Below, in pieces: positions 28,611-40,633 of a DNA stretch of 64,000 nt; the stretch's first letter is position 1; every line of letters starts with the position of its first letter. The stretch spans positions 186,001 through 250,000 of the forward strand of contig JAPFFF010000008.1 of NCBI GenBank assembly GCA_039105265.1, read 5' to 3'. This stretch comes from Tritrichomonas musculus (lineage: Eukaryota > Parabasalia > Tritrichomonadida > Tritrichomonadidae). Both the position numbers and the translations under genes were made by a program. The notes beneath the pieces were generated by a model. That model was not told the DNA's origin and ran no database searches. It worked only from the letters and a program-made list of their open reading frames with translations.

Positions 28611-31600
28611 ATGTCATTGGCATTATATTCTATAAAATCTAAAGAAGCGACTAAATTAAATGATAATGGGATAGAAATCAAAGTTGATGAAGATAATGGG
28701 GAAACAATTAGTATTGAAAACACGTTGGACCCCGAAAAAATGGTTCAATTTAATTGCTTATACAATAAAGATGAAATAAAAACACTTATGGGAACGCAAG
28801 GATTTACACCAGAGAAATTCATAGATTTGCCTATTTCTGGTGGTTATAAGGTATGGAGGTTTAATGACCAAAACTTTAATACTATTTCAAACGAAGGTTA
28901 TTGTGCAACCTATAAGAAATTGTTGGAATTATTAAACACAAGCACAACAAATTTAAATTCATTATTGAATAAACTAGGAACAAACATTGAATTACTTAAA
29001 AATGCTTCTATAAGGATAATTGGCACAGATGAAGCCAAAGATGTTTCAGTTTATAAAGATTTGATTTCAGCCTTAAACATTAATAACGAAAACATTTCGG
29101 GTATTATATCTCATATTTATGAAGTGATTGCATCTATTGATTCTTTTTCTGTTGAGGAATTTCTAAAAACAACTCTACAAAAAGACGAACAAATGACATC
29201 AATAAAATTAAATACAGAAAAAAATAATTACGAACCAATTCAAGTATCCATTTCAAAATATAAAGATTTAGTGGATGAATTAGAAAAGTTATTTATTTGT
29301 CTTACCCAGATTCTAATTGTTGAATCAACAAATGATTTGAAATACATTGAAGAAACAAAGACGAAAATAGACGGACCTGACGAATTAGCAGATGACCCTA
29401 ATCAATATATCTATAATTATTCATCTAAAACAAGCCATGTAGATACATTTACAGAATTAATAAATCAGTTAAATAAATCAACTGAGAACATTGAGAAATG
29501 GATTACAAAAATAGAACAAATTAAGACTTCAGGTATAGATCCAGATACTTCATGCCCATTAAATTCAATAAAATATATCGATACAAACAATACAATCAAA
29601 GAAGAAAAGCCAACATCATTAAATAACTTAATAACATAATTAAGCGATAACAATAATAATATTCATACTTGGCTGACATCAAAAGAGAGCAATAGTGATT
29701 TTGATGATTATTTAAATAATTTAAATGAAATGGAGTTATTGGTTTGTTTAAAGAAGGGTGAAGAATTTGTTTTCAGGAAACTCAAGGTTCATAAAGATAA
29801 AGTACCTGATGCTCTTATTGAATCATCTACTGAAGGACAATTTGTTGATAAAGATAATAATGTTAAATTTGATTTAAACGATTTAGCTGATATTAATGAA
29901 CTTGAATCAACTAATGCTACTGTTAATATGTCTTTAATTGAAGCTATTCATGTTGTATTTGATACATATAAATCATTAGGATTAGTAATTAAACACACAT
30001 TTATGCTTTTAAATAGTTGGGTTTTAAATCCATCTGTTCATTTTGCAACTAATCTTACAAAGTTAATGTGGAATAATTATATAGGACCAGGTCTAAGTTA
30101 TGGAATAGATAAATATGGTAAAATTAAGAAATTTGTTATAAATTGGGGAGAAAATAGAAATTTTCTTCCAACTCCTGCACAACCGGATGATTCAAAAATA
30201 ATGGCTTGGCTAAAAGACCAAACATTAGCAACCGAAGAAGTATTTATTAATTCATGGAATGATTTAAAAGAATTTTTCAAAGGAACTTCTGGTGATTTTA
30301 TTATGATGATGTTATGTCTTGGATCATTAATGGCAATAGGTATTTGGGATTGTATGCCTTTAGCAGAAATACTAGAAGAAGATGAATTACCTGATGGTTT
30401 AGGAGAAATATTTACTCCAAATAAGTATTCAATTGTTGATGCCATATACAAATTAACAAGGAAATTAAACAATCATATTAAAAATCATCCTACTTCATCT
30501 GGTGATTCAAATTTCACGATTAAGGAAGGGATTCTAGAGTATAAAATTAAAAATAATGATATTAAACCAAGTACATTAGAAAAGACCGTTCAAATCGATG
30601 GTACTGACATAACAAAGAAATATAATGTCCTGACTATTGATATCCCAACAGAATTGAAAGCTAAATTGCTAACATTAAGAGAACATACCAATATCTTCAA
30701 AATTGTTTTACGAAAAAACGTAGTGTATGATGAATTAGGAAATTATATCAGGGAATTTTACATCTATTCTTATCAAAATATGATTATTGCTCCATTAGTT
30801 ATTAAAAGAGAGAATGGGTGCTATTTATATAATTCATCAACAATAACAGACACCACATCGATAGCATTTGACCAAGAACTTGATTTTAATCCATATGACT
30901 TATATCTTAGAGGTGAATTATCAATTTTTTATGAACCAACACAGGATTCATTAGTGTCATCTAAACCCGTTGTAAAATGTGATATAATTGAAGCCGATAA
31001 TGCATTAAAATTACAGAAAACAGATATATATTATTTCTATAAGCCATCAAAAATAACGGAACAAAAAGTTGAATATGACCCATGGACTGAATACGATTGT
31101 TATAAAATGATTTATGAAATACCATCCAGTTATACAATTCCAAACAATATGCAATTTGTTTTCAAAGAGTATTGTTTCGGTAATGAATGGAAATTAACAT
31201 GGAATATAGACCATTGGGAAGGAGATAATATAAAAGGGCGAAGTAATGGAAAGGTTATTTATAAATTAAAGAAAAATGATAATAAAGACCCATTTGGTTC
31301 CCATGGTTGTTATATAATGTGTAAGCATGATGATTGGAATCAATTATTTGTTCCTAAGAATACTGAGAATTTCATGGAATATTTATGGACTAAAGGAAAA
31401 GTTGAAATATCAGTTAAAACAAAGAATGGTGAAATAAAGCCAGCAATAGATTATGCACTCAATTTAAATTGGTTTCCTGCTGATATTAAATTCGAGGGTT
31501 ATGATTTACTTGGAATTGATTGTGTTATAACAGAAACTGATTCAAGTAAAATAAAAGTTAATGAAATTGATAAAGTATATGCTGATATCTTTGCTCAAGA

Positions 31601-34600
31601 AATTCCTTTTACAATGACAAAATATAATGATGTTGCAACAAGATTAGAGTTCTCGCCAGGATCGTATCATGTAGATAACACTAATCGCGTTTCTCATGTT
31701 GATTTAGATGCGATTTTAGATACCATTGAAAAAATTAATTACAAATGGTCCAAGAAGGTAAGCTTAAATAAAAATATTGAATTATATTTAAACACGCAAT
31801 TCATAGACCCAGTTGATGAAGTTAATTGGGACCCAACAACAAATCCATTTGATTACATTATAAAACAACAATTTTACGAAATAATTCCAAGACCCGATGC
31901 TGCAACAACTCTCTATACCGATTACAACATCACTTCCTCTAAAATAATTACTGCAGACAACATAACAACAATGAGAAGTGATTTGAATATGATTACAAAT
32001 AATGTTGATGTAATGAATTATGACGTTAAAGACCTTACAAATAAAGTTAATAATCTTAGTACTGAAATGACTGACCAACAAAATAAAACAAAATACCTCA
32101 AAACAAAAACGGACCAAATAGAAATTGTTGCTGATGTAGCATTAGGTTTTGCAATTGCTGGTACAGTAATGGGAGGAACAAGTTTAGGCTTACAATTAAG
32201 TGCTCGTGGAGTTCAAACAGCATCTAGAACTGTTAATGGTGCTTCAAAAGCTGGTGGTCAATTAGAAGGATTATTGTCTGATATCAGTGAAGATGTTAGC
32301 TCAGACGCGGGCTCTAGTATGCTAGATATTATTAAAGATGGCAGTGAATTACCTGATATTGAGATGGACCCTTATATGAGAACAGTCAAAACAACTACCG
32401 ATTTGACTCCAATACTTGAATGGTGTAATAAAGAAACTAGTTCTCTCCCAGCTATAAAATTCAGCAGTGAATACGATGACCCCAAAAAATTAGTTCCAAC
32501 AATTAACGGCGCAATGGATATTTGCAATAGGTTTAGAAGCTCTTTAAAACCAACATTTAAAGCAATTACCACAAAAATCAATGAGATAAATAGTGAATAT
32601 ATTTCAAAAAATGAATTAGTTAGAGACGATATAATAGATGTTGTTGGCAAATTTGTTAATGGTGAGGTTCATTTGGAAGCTGAAGACACAATCACAGATG
32701 GAACAATTAAAGCAAGATTTTTGGTCCAAAAAGTTAGTGAATACAATGATGTTGATTATGAAGAGAATATCGTTAATATTAATATTACTGGTGGAACAAT
32801 TAATTATCAGGGAACTGATGATTTCCCTAGCTGCGTCATGAATGATAAAATATTTGTTATAGCAAATCCAAATAAGCTTAGGGTTGGTGGAATACAGATT
32901 AAAGAAAATACAGCGAAAAGAAGAATGGAATTTTCCACAAATGATTTAGCATATGTTTGTGATATAGATGCTTTACATAACAAGATAGATGGAATGCATG
33001 AGCAGATAGAAAAGAATGATGTCGCACTAGCATCTACATTAAATGAATTTCCAACTGTAGATGAAGTTAATGAAGCATTAGAGAAAGTTAAGAGTGAAAC
33101 AGATGGAAAATATCGAAGCAAAACTGATTTGAAATATGGCGAAGAAGATCAATTAGCATTGAGGAGTGAAATTCCAGAAATTATTGAGGGACAAACAACG
33201 ATTCAATTCAAAATTGAAAATAATACAATTCCTGATTTGGATTACGACAAATATCATGAAATGATTGAGCAATATGGGTTGGATATTGTCTCATCAAACA
33301 ATTACTATACGGCTCATTATGTTCATGTAGATTATTCGTACGATAACGATCAACCCTCTCAGATAATGCGTATGGAAGGAAGTGGTTCTAGTCTTTGGTT
33401 TATGTATGACTGCCATGAATTAATAAATCCAGGAACTGGTGAAACACCGGAAATTTTATCGTGTTCCATTACCAAAAATATCGAACCAACAGACAAAAAC
33501 GCTTATTCGGCAAGATATGTGTCAAACACTTTTGCTTTGAAAACAGATATTCCCGAACCAGTTGATTTGTCAAATTATGCATTAAAAAGTGATTATGATG
33601 AACTGAAGGCAAAAATTGAAAATTTACAAACTGAGAACACAAATTTAAAGGCTACTATAGAAGCAATGGAATCAAGATTAACAGCATTAGAGAATATATT
33701 AACACGAATTAACTATACATTCAGCGTACCAAATAGTTCAAGCATTCGCTACCAATTCGAAAAACCATTTGATGTATATGAGGCAACCCTCTATTTGAAA
33801 TATCATGAAAACAAAAATAATGTTGCCAGTGAAAAAGAAATCAAAATAAATATATTAGGGTTGCATTTGGCACGGTTTGGGCAAAAAAGCTGCCCACCCA
33901 AGTTATTTTGATAACCCAACGGGTATAAGCAAATTATTAGTTGAATATTTTAAATATGTTGTTTTGCAACCCTATTAATTATATTTAACTTTTCTTAAAA
34001 ATATGTATATTTTAAATATGTTGTTTTGCATAAAAATAATAAAATATAATTAAAATTAAAATAGATATTTTGGAGTTTTTATTTTTTTATTTATTTGTTT
34101 ATATATTCAATTTTTTCAAAGATAAATTCTGTTGTTATTTATAAATTCTATTGGGCTGGATACTTTTCTATGTTTTCATTCAATTTTTCAGTTAAAAAAT
34201 AAAAATTTGCCCTGGGCAAAGTGGCTGGGCAGCGACGATAGCCCATTTTTTCAATCCTTTTTAATCGGGGCTGGGCTAGCCCAAGGGAAGTTATATGATA
34301 AATTCAAAAGCTATTTTTAATATTTTTCTTTTTAAATCATTATCTTTTCTTTAATATATGATATTAATTGATTATTGTGTTTGATAAAATAAAAAAATTC
34401 AAACATATTTTTGTATATAAATAAAATAAAGTTTGGAATGGATTTTTGGCAAGATATTTCATTAAAATAATCATAAAATTAAGATAATAAAGTGAAATAA
34501 ATATCAATATATTTAAAAATCATATAAAATGTAAATAAAATATTAAAAAAATTAAAATAATTTTATTTTTATTATTGAATAATTTAATAAATTAAAAAAA

Positions 34601-35311
34601 ATAAATATTTATGAATATTCTCGTTTAAAGTATATTTAATCATTATATTATTACATATTAAAAATAGATACTCATTATAAAATATAATATATAAATATAT
34701 TGTTTAAAATAATTAAGAAAAGATATAATATTTAAAAAAGACATTTTAATTAACAGAATTCACAAAATAAATAAAAAGAATTCCATGAACAAAGGGCACA
34801 TTACCGATTTTTTTTAGTTCAAATAATAATAAAAATGATGAATTAATAGATTCAAATGCAACTACATTCCACAACTGGTAATCAAATTCAGAACAAATAT
34901 CATCATTTTCATAATTTGGAAGTATTGATATATATTTTATGCTTTTATTCAATACCGAAAAGTTCACACTTTAATGATGTCCTTAAAAAGTGGCCTTTAC
35001 ATTGTACAATTGATCACATCACATCATCATATTTTTTGAGGCTCAATTGCCCAGTGGGCTGCCCACTTCTTCAATTTTTTGACCCTATGCAACCCTAAAA
35101 TATATCATTCAATGTTAATAATACTCCTACGTATGAATTTCAATGCGAACCAAATAAGATCTGGTTAAACAATATTGAATTTCCATTAAATAGTAGCAAT
35201 TTAATGGTTAATGCAACAGCTAATTTCATATTGATTAATACGACATTCTTTACATCAAATGGTATCTTAGCTGAAGATAACACCAAGAATGAAATACATT
35301 CATTACGGTAA
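28611..35311 (+). pseudogene. P1 long fibre-like gene, broken and interrupted
   Basis: Homologous to the P2 gene at 41940-48317. It begins MSLALYSIKSKEATKLNDNG, matching the P2 N-terminus. Other shared blocks are AATTLYTDYNITSSKIITAD, IKENTAKRRMEFSTNDLAYV and, near the end, a leucine heptad coil (LQTENTNLKATIEAMESRLT). A hydrophobic segment lies near 30300-30350 (MMMLCLGSLMAIGIW) and a glycine/alanine-rich one near 32140-32200. The length, coils and placement opposite the penton suggest a spike or fibre for cell attachment; this is inference. There is about one internal break, and a hAT-like element (33856-35097) lies near the 3' end. The gene ends about 40 bp before the right TIR. Confidence 0.65.
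33856..35097. mobile_element. Non-autonomous hAT-like DNA element, 1242 bp
   Basis: The ends are TAGGGTTGCAT and its inverse ATGCAACCCTA. An 8-bp target duplication, AAATATAT, lies directly outside (33848-33855 and 35098-35105). Both ends are followed by short inverted strings of the type GGGCAGC/GCTGCCC. The 8-bp duplication and TAGGG ends fit the hAT superfamily. The interior is A/T rich with no transposase. It sits within the P1 fibre gene and is therefore younger than P1. Confidence 0.8.
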
Positions 35312-35350
35312 AATACAAAAAGTTGATAGATATTTTTTCGGGTTGATAGA

Positions 35351-35696
35351 TAATCATTCGGTGGTAGTAGTGGGTTATAAGTAGTTATCCATAGGATTTT
35401 CTTACAATGATGATTCTCTGGCATTTTGGGGCTGCTTGTTATATTAGGCTTCTGTGTGTGTAAATAGTGTGGTGTATGCGTATTGGTGTTTTAAATCAAT
35501 TGTTTATAGTATAGTGTATTCGGTGGGTTGTATGGACCTTGATGTGTGTTAATATATATTTTTTTATATAAATTTGTTGAAAATGAAAACATCGCCAAAG
35601 TGATCTTATTTTTGTCGTTTTTAAGCCCCTTTGGTGCAAATGACCCCCAAAATGCCAGAGAATCATCATTGTAAGAAAATCCTATGGATAACTACT
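35351..35696 (-). repeat. P1 right terminal inverted repeat, 346 bp
   Basis: The mirror of 11403-11748. It contains its own inverted pair of the terminal 52 bp, at 35380-35431 and 35645-35696. Confidence 0.92.
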
Positions 35697-35701
35697 TCGG
35701 T
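35697..35701. repeat. Target site duplication of P1, right copy
   Basis: TCGGT, identical to 11398-11402. Confidence 0.85.
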
Positions 35702-35812
35702 GATAGCTCGTTTAAGTAATGATAAGTCATCTGTAGTGTATAACTCTTCGAGTGTTGGTTGTCCATTGTATGGAGTTTGCTTTGCAAATGATGGATTCTT
35801 GGTCTTACTCAT
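35697..35812 (-). pseudogene. Upstream half of the small element-X gene split by P1
   Basis: It starts at 35812 with MSKTKNPSFAKQTPYNG and runs about 38 codons into the P1 terminus, including TLEELYTTDDLSLLKRAIT. The start is 54 bases after the stop of the long element-X gene on the same strand, so the two were probably expressed as a unit. The downstream half is at 11283-11402. Function unknown. Confidence 0.6.
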
Positions 35813-38603
35813 TTCGATGGAATTAAACTTACACGTTTATCACACAAAAACAATACTATACTCACATTATAACACGAACGATACTAACTTTCGTTTAGCA
35901 ACTGGATGTCTCTTTTCGATACCGGTAACACATTTAAACACACACTCTCGATCTTTCAATATATCATCCATCCACTTGTTGGACTTGAATTCGACGATAT
36001 TATCGTTAATCCGACATTTAAGTAAGTGCGTACATTTCCATCCATAACAATCTAGTACTTCGACGACATCACCTTCTTTAACTATCTCATCGATCTTCTG
36101 GAGTTTATTACTGTTAATGTACTTGTGTTTAAAGAACTCGTCGTTGTATTCTTTCGCCATCGATCGACTATATTCTGCATCTAAAGTAGAGTTCTCATAG
36201 ACTTCATCATTATCGTCGAATACATCTATGATATCCATTACTGGTTGTAGATTCTTACATTTTTTGTATGCTGTTCCATGCTTTTCGATAATGAAACACC
36301 ATAATCCAGTATCTCTACCACAGATCTTATTGGTCTCATCTATCATATACCATTCGCCATATAGTGAAGAAGATCGATCTACACCTCCGCGATTATAGAT
36401 GAAGTCTTTCAGTTCTCGATCTGCTGGGTATAACAATAATGGAGTCGATGTTGTTAATCTATTATCTGGACTAACTGCTAGTAGATATCGTGTCCGACAC
36501 TTGGTAGATATATCTCTAAACCCATACACGTACATCTTAACGTTATCTTCCATATCCAACAATCTCTTGTGATATGTTTTCGGTTTCATTAACTCGGTTA
36601 CTAAGTAATTACGTAGATGCATACGCAACTGTTTAGACGCTTGTATCTCTTCTTGTAGCTTGTCATAACTATCATTAATGGATTTCACTACGGAATCTAC
36701 TTTATCGTTATCTGCTTTAACAGATTTAATCGTATCATCATGTTTCTTCATAAACATCTTCTCATCTTCTAACTCTTTCAAATATTGTTGTTCTATAGTG
36801 TTTCTCATTTCGGTGTGATTAAAATAGACTGTGGAGTCGATAAACTTAATTGGTACGTTATCGGTTTTAAGTGTCGATATGTTCTTGGTGTTAATAACTC
36901 TAAATTTCGTTATCGAATTATCTTCTAAGTTGGGTGCGTTAACCAGATCTAACTTGTATATTGGAGCGAATCGTTTATTACCATTCGTTAAGTATGTTAC
37001 AAGCTCATCCAATTCGAATCGCTTAGTGATATTCGGTACGAGAACCTTCTCATAACAGCGTTCTCTTATTATTAACTCTTCACCATCACGATTACATGTA
37101 ACTATTAGTATTGGAAGATTAAAACTAAACAGTTTAATTACATTGTTTACGTAATTATCGGTGATGTTGTACATGTAGAATCCATTTACCTTGCCGGTAA
37201 TGTCGTTAACGAAGTATGAGAACAGTGCTATTTTGTTATCTAAATCGACGACGAGTAAGTTATATGATAGTTTGTTTAACACAGACTTCCATTGGTTGTT
37301 GATGGGATTGTGATAGATTAACTCTTGTGGAAGTAGTTCGGTGAGATAGTTAAGATGGTTGTGGATATACTCTTCACTAACAGCATTGTTGTTTATATAG
37401 AACGTTATCTCCAATCGTAAAAAACCTGTATCCAAACTATTGTTAATGCTGTTCCGTAACTGTTCATCTGGATTGTATAACCAATCCGCTATATGTGATC
37501 CGATCTTACCTCTAACGGATGGACTCTCAATAGATTGGACGAACTTGTTATAGAACTTATATCTAACTTTACCGTGTTCTGTGTTATGGATGAAGGTTAG
37601 ACAGTTCTTACCAACTAGTTTGTCGTTGTCCATAATTACGTAGTCTCCATCATTATTGGAACCTTCCATAACATAATCGTTATTGTCTATCAGATACTGG
37701 ATCACCTCTTCTTTGTTAATAACACCAGCGAAGTCTTGTGTAAAGTCGATATCGTTAATGTAGATACCTTCATTGTTAAAGGATTTAATAGCTTCTTCGC
37801 TAGTAATTAAAGCGAATACATCGTTAACTGGAATCGCTGGTAATGCAACTTTAATGTACTGTTTATAGTATTCACCTTCTTTGTTACTATACGTCGGTTT
37901 TATATATCGTTTGTTAACGTTAATATCATGGGACTGTAATATTCGTTTAATCTTAGATGTGTGTTCTGCGAGGTACTTCGATAGATAATCGTTCTTGTTC
38001 TTGTTATGCGGATCTATTGGAACCATGTAATAGAAGATAACGTTGTCGCAGAATCTATCACTTAATGGATTAAGTTTATGGTTGTTAGTAGATCTTTCTG
38101 TGAAATCTATATCGGATATATCGTTCCAGTTAATCGTTTTCGTGAGATTATACAACATCGTTTCTGGTTTAACGTTCTTGCGCTGTACATGCTTTAACTA
38201 ATGATACCGCCATGGCCACTTCCGCCAAATTTGCGACACGCCAAACAAAATACCATTGGCGGAATGGCGCTGGCATTTTTTGAAAAAGAATTCGTTTTTT
38301 TATTTGTTAAAATTTAGAATAATTTAATTTAATAAATAATATATATATGTAAGTTAATAATTTTTATAAAAATATTTTAAAAAATTTAAAAATTAATAGG
38401 ATATTTTAATATTTTTTTTTTTTTTTTTTTGAATCTTTTTAACTTTTTGAAAATATTATCTATAACTTTTTGAATACTTTCCTTTTTTTTTTATTATTTC
38501 CATATCTTGTTATATTAATTAAAATAACATAAATAAAAAAAATAATATTCTTATTTATTTGTATTATAACAATTTTATATATTTTAAAAAGCAATTTTAG
38601 AGA

Positions 38604-38755
38604 CTTTTTTGTTCCGCCAAAACTTCCGCCAAATTGAATATGGCGGAAAAAATGGCCGTTAAGCCAAAAAAAAGTATTCAATTTGGCGCAAAAAAACCGT
38701 TTGGCGATTCTTCCGCCACATTCAATTTGGCGGAAGTTTTGGCGGAACAAAAAAG
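38604..38755. repeat. Nested inverted repeat with 45-bp arms
   Basis: Positions 38604-38648 and 38711-38755 are reverse complements with one mismatch, around a 62-bp centre. The arms begin CTTTTTTGTTCCGCCA. It looks like a foldback miniature element within the larger DNA element and shares its CCGCCA motif. Confidence 0.75.
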
Positions 38756-39724
38756 AATTAATTTTTTCTTATTTCTTTAATAATTTATTTTATTATTTAA
38801 TTTTAAAAAAAGAAATATTTTTTTTTAATTCAAATACATTAATTATTTAAAGATATATCTAAAACAAAAATAATCAAAAGAAATGACAGCCACTCATATT
38901 TTTGTCTCAAATATTAATGACATAAATATTTTTTCTCAAATTTCGAAATACAAATAACTCATAATTTTTACAAATTACAGGAGCTTTGATAATTTTTATC
39001 ATTCAATATCATATATTTAACAAAAACTTATGATATATACCAAGTTCTCAGTCTTTTTTTTTTCAATTTACATAGTAATTATTTCAAAAAGTGTATTACT
39101 CATAAATCTTTATTAACAATCGAACTTTATTGTGCATTACATTACTTAAACTACCAATATGAAGCAATTTGCCCGCTCAGTAATCTTTTCTAAAATCTTA
39201 TTAATATTATTTTGATCTGATCTTATGAAATTTCATCTTTATTGAAGGTTAGAATTTAATGTTGGGTTTTAGCAATGCTTTATATGGAAATTATTCCCAC
39301 CAAATTATAAAAAATAATACGATATTTGAGAAATCTTTTATTTTTTACCAATAAATCGTTTGTATCATTTTTATAGTATTTTTTGTCACAAAGGAGATAT
39401 AATTGTGGAACGAATTTTATTTTTACATAATCTTTATCATATTTTTATATACGATTAATTTCGATTGTAAAATATACGTAGCATTTTTTTCTAAATAAAC
39501 ATGATTTATATATTCTATTTACTATTTTAAAAAATAGTTTTTAATTCGTTTTAGATAGGAGACCAAAATAGCCAAATTTAAAGCAACAAAAATTAGTTAC
39601 GTTAATAATGACCGGTATTTTCTTTTTCTTGTAAACATTAAAAATTTTAAAATTTACAAATATTACAAATATTAACAAAATAAAAACCTTTATTTAATAA
39701 TCATAGTATTATTTTGAAATAATT

Positions 39725-39750
39725 GGCCCCGGGCCTAAAGGCCCGGGGCC
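39725..39750. repeat. GC-rich perfect hairpin
   Basis: GGCCCCGGGCCT and its inverse surround AA, giving 12-bp arms. It lies in otherwise extremely A/T-rich sequence, inside the DNA element near its right end. Confidence 0.85.
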
Positions 39751-40045
39751 GAAAATTTTTGACGTTAAGATTTCCGCCAATGAATAAAAAAATTCCGCCA
39801 GTACCAGCAAAATATGCCTTGGAGGAATCATTACTTTAACGGAATCGTTATCGAATACGAACTAATATCGTTTATAGTAATCTCTTTACGAGTGTGGAAG
39901 TCGAGTTCGAATAATCTGGCTTCTTCTTCGCTGTTCATGTTTCATTTAAAGTAAAATGTTACATGCGGAGATGATCTTGTGCTAGTTTAATGCAGTAGTA
40001 GGAATAAAAAAGTTAAATTAAAATTGGTTTAGAATAGCTGGATCG

Positions 40046-40101
40046 TTTATGATAAGTTCGTTAGTGATATACATTTATGATAAGTTCGTTAGTGATATAC
40101 A
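40046..40101. repeat. 28-bp direct repeat, two copies plus a partial
   Basis: The unit starts TTTATGATAAGTTCGTTAGT, occurs twice exactly, and starts a third time at 40102. It lies about 110 bp upstream of the long element-X gene and could hold binding sites for its regulation or replication; this is inference. Confidence 0.8.
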
Positions 40102-40143
40102 TTTATGATCGATTCTTAACGGTACAAACCAAAAATAATAGAC

Positions 40144-40329
40144 CTACTGCGCATATGATCCTACGCAAGTGACCATTCGATGGGTCTTATGAATATTATC
40201 AAGATCGAGATATTCGAAGAAGTCATCGACGGCTAAATCGATTTTGGTTTCTAATGGAATGGATTCATCGCTTTGGATGTTTCTTCTGTATGTCATTTCA
40301 ATGAAACCAAAATAGATGGATCCGTTCAC
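40144..40329 (-). CDS. Small hypothetical protein of element X
   Basis: 61 codons starting at 40329. The later part (LETKIDLAVDDFFEYLDLDN, about 26-45) looks like real acidic protein sequence. The DNA around its start (GGATCCGTTCA and on) repeats a block seen at about 9022 in the left repeat field, where an analogous start MNGSNYT also occurs. No family is recognised, and coding status is uncertain. Confidence 0.35.
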   Translation of the reverse strand: MNGSIYFGFIEMTYRRNIQSDESIPLETKIDLAVDDFFEYLDLDNIHKTHRMVTCVGSYAQ

Positions 40330-40378
40330 GGATTATCGTTAGTGATGATTCGTTAGTGATCATTAGTGTCGGAAAATA

Positions 40379-40633
40379 GCTACTCCACGCGTTAGACTGA
40401 GCGGCGATCGATAGAATGGTCGTTAGCAGTTCAGAATATTCGTTTCACCACTGGGGATGTATCGACATCATCAATCGACACTGCTGAATCATTTTGGATG
40501 TATCGTCAACGTTTATATCGTCCATGGAATGGTCGTTGTAACGGGACTATTTAGGGACTATCGAAAAGGTACTCCACGCGTTAGACTGGGCGTATGGTAC
40601 GTAGTACCAGGAGCACAGTCTAATATATCTACT
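40379..40633. repeat. Right-hand repeat zone of element X with an AGTAG-type terminal motif
   Basis: TACTCCACGCGTTAGACTG occurs at about 40381 and 40570. From 40580 to 40633, read on the minus strand, the sequence starts AGTAGATATATTAGACTGTG and ends CGCCCAGTCTAAC. It folds as a stem of about 11 bp. The same motif on the plus strand forms the P2 left end (41832-41879) and a solo copy (41319-41363). It may mark the right terminus of element X. Confidence 0.5.

Larger units (their letters stand above)
11403..35696 (+). mobile_element. Polinton/Maverick P1, complete from end to end, 24.3 kb
   Basis: Bounded by 346-bp TIRs starting AGTAGTTATCC and by the 5-bp duplication TCGGT. It contains the Polinton hallmark genes: rve integrase, packaging ATPase, major capsid protein and protein-primed polymerase B, plus a candidate penton and a fibre-like gene. 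I count one mismatch between the two TIRs, which with the intact duplication suggests a recent insertion. The element is broken, with about four breaks. It has itself received a hAT-like insertion (33856-35097) and a repeat-bounded cassette (about 21.1-23.2 kb). It inserted into a small gene of element X. Confidence 0.93.
38199..39833. mobile_element. Non-autonomous DNA element, 1635 bp, 7-bp target duplication
   Basis: The left end TAATGATACCGCCATGGCC and the inverse of the right end, TAATGATTCCTCCAAGGCA, agree at about 15 of 19 positions. CTTTAAC lies directly outside both ends (38192-38198 and 39834-39840). The interior is very A/T rich, carries many TTCCGCCA/TGGCGGAA strings and has no transposase. 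A 7-bp duplication does not fit the commonest superfamilies; I do not assign one. It interrupts the long element-X gene. Confidence 0.75.
35867..39938 (-). pseudogene. Long element-X gene (possible replication protein), interrupted by a DNA element
   Basis: The long frame from 38158 to 35867 codes for 763 residues. It is in phase, across the insertion at 38199-39833 and its CTTTAAC duplication, with 46 more codons that start at an ATG at 39938 (MNSEEEARLFELDFHTRKE). So the undisturbed gene had about 809 codons. Features in the 763-residue frame are NDIDFTQDFAG (about 135-145), YKFYNKFVQS followed by a VRGKIG string (about 200-220), RLEITFYI (about 250), a coiled coil (about 460-520) and a C-terminal domain with many K/C residues. 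An RLE strand after a YNK block recalls rolling-circle initiators, but I could not confirm the family. The gene uses more TCG and CGA codons than the Polintons. Downstream are two small genes on the same strand. Confidence 0.5.

Noticed and set aside
38460-38750. A 96-codon minus-strand frame in the DNA element
   Set aside because: It spans the 45-bp inverted repeat and reads mostly through that palindrome; it is not a transposase.
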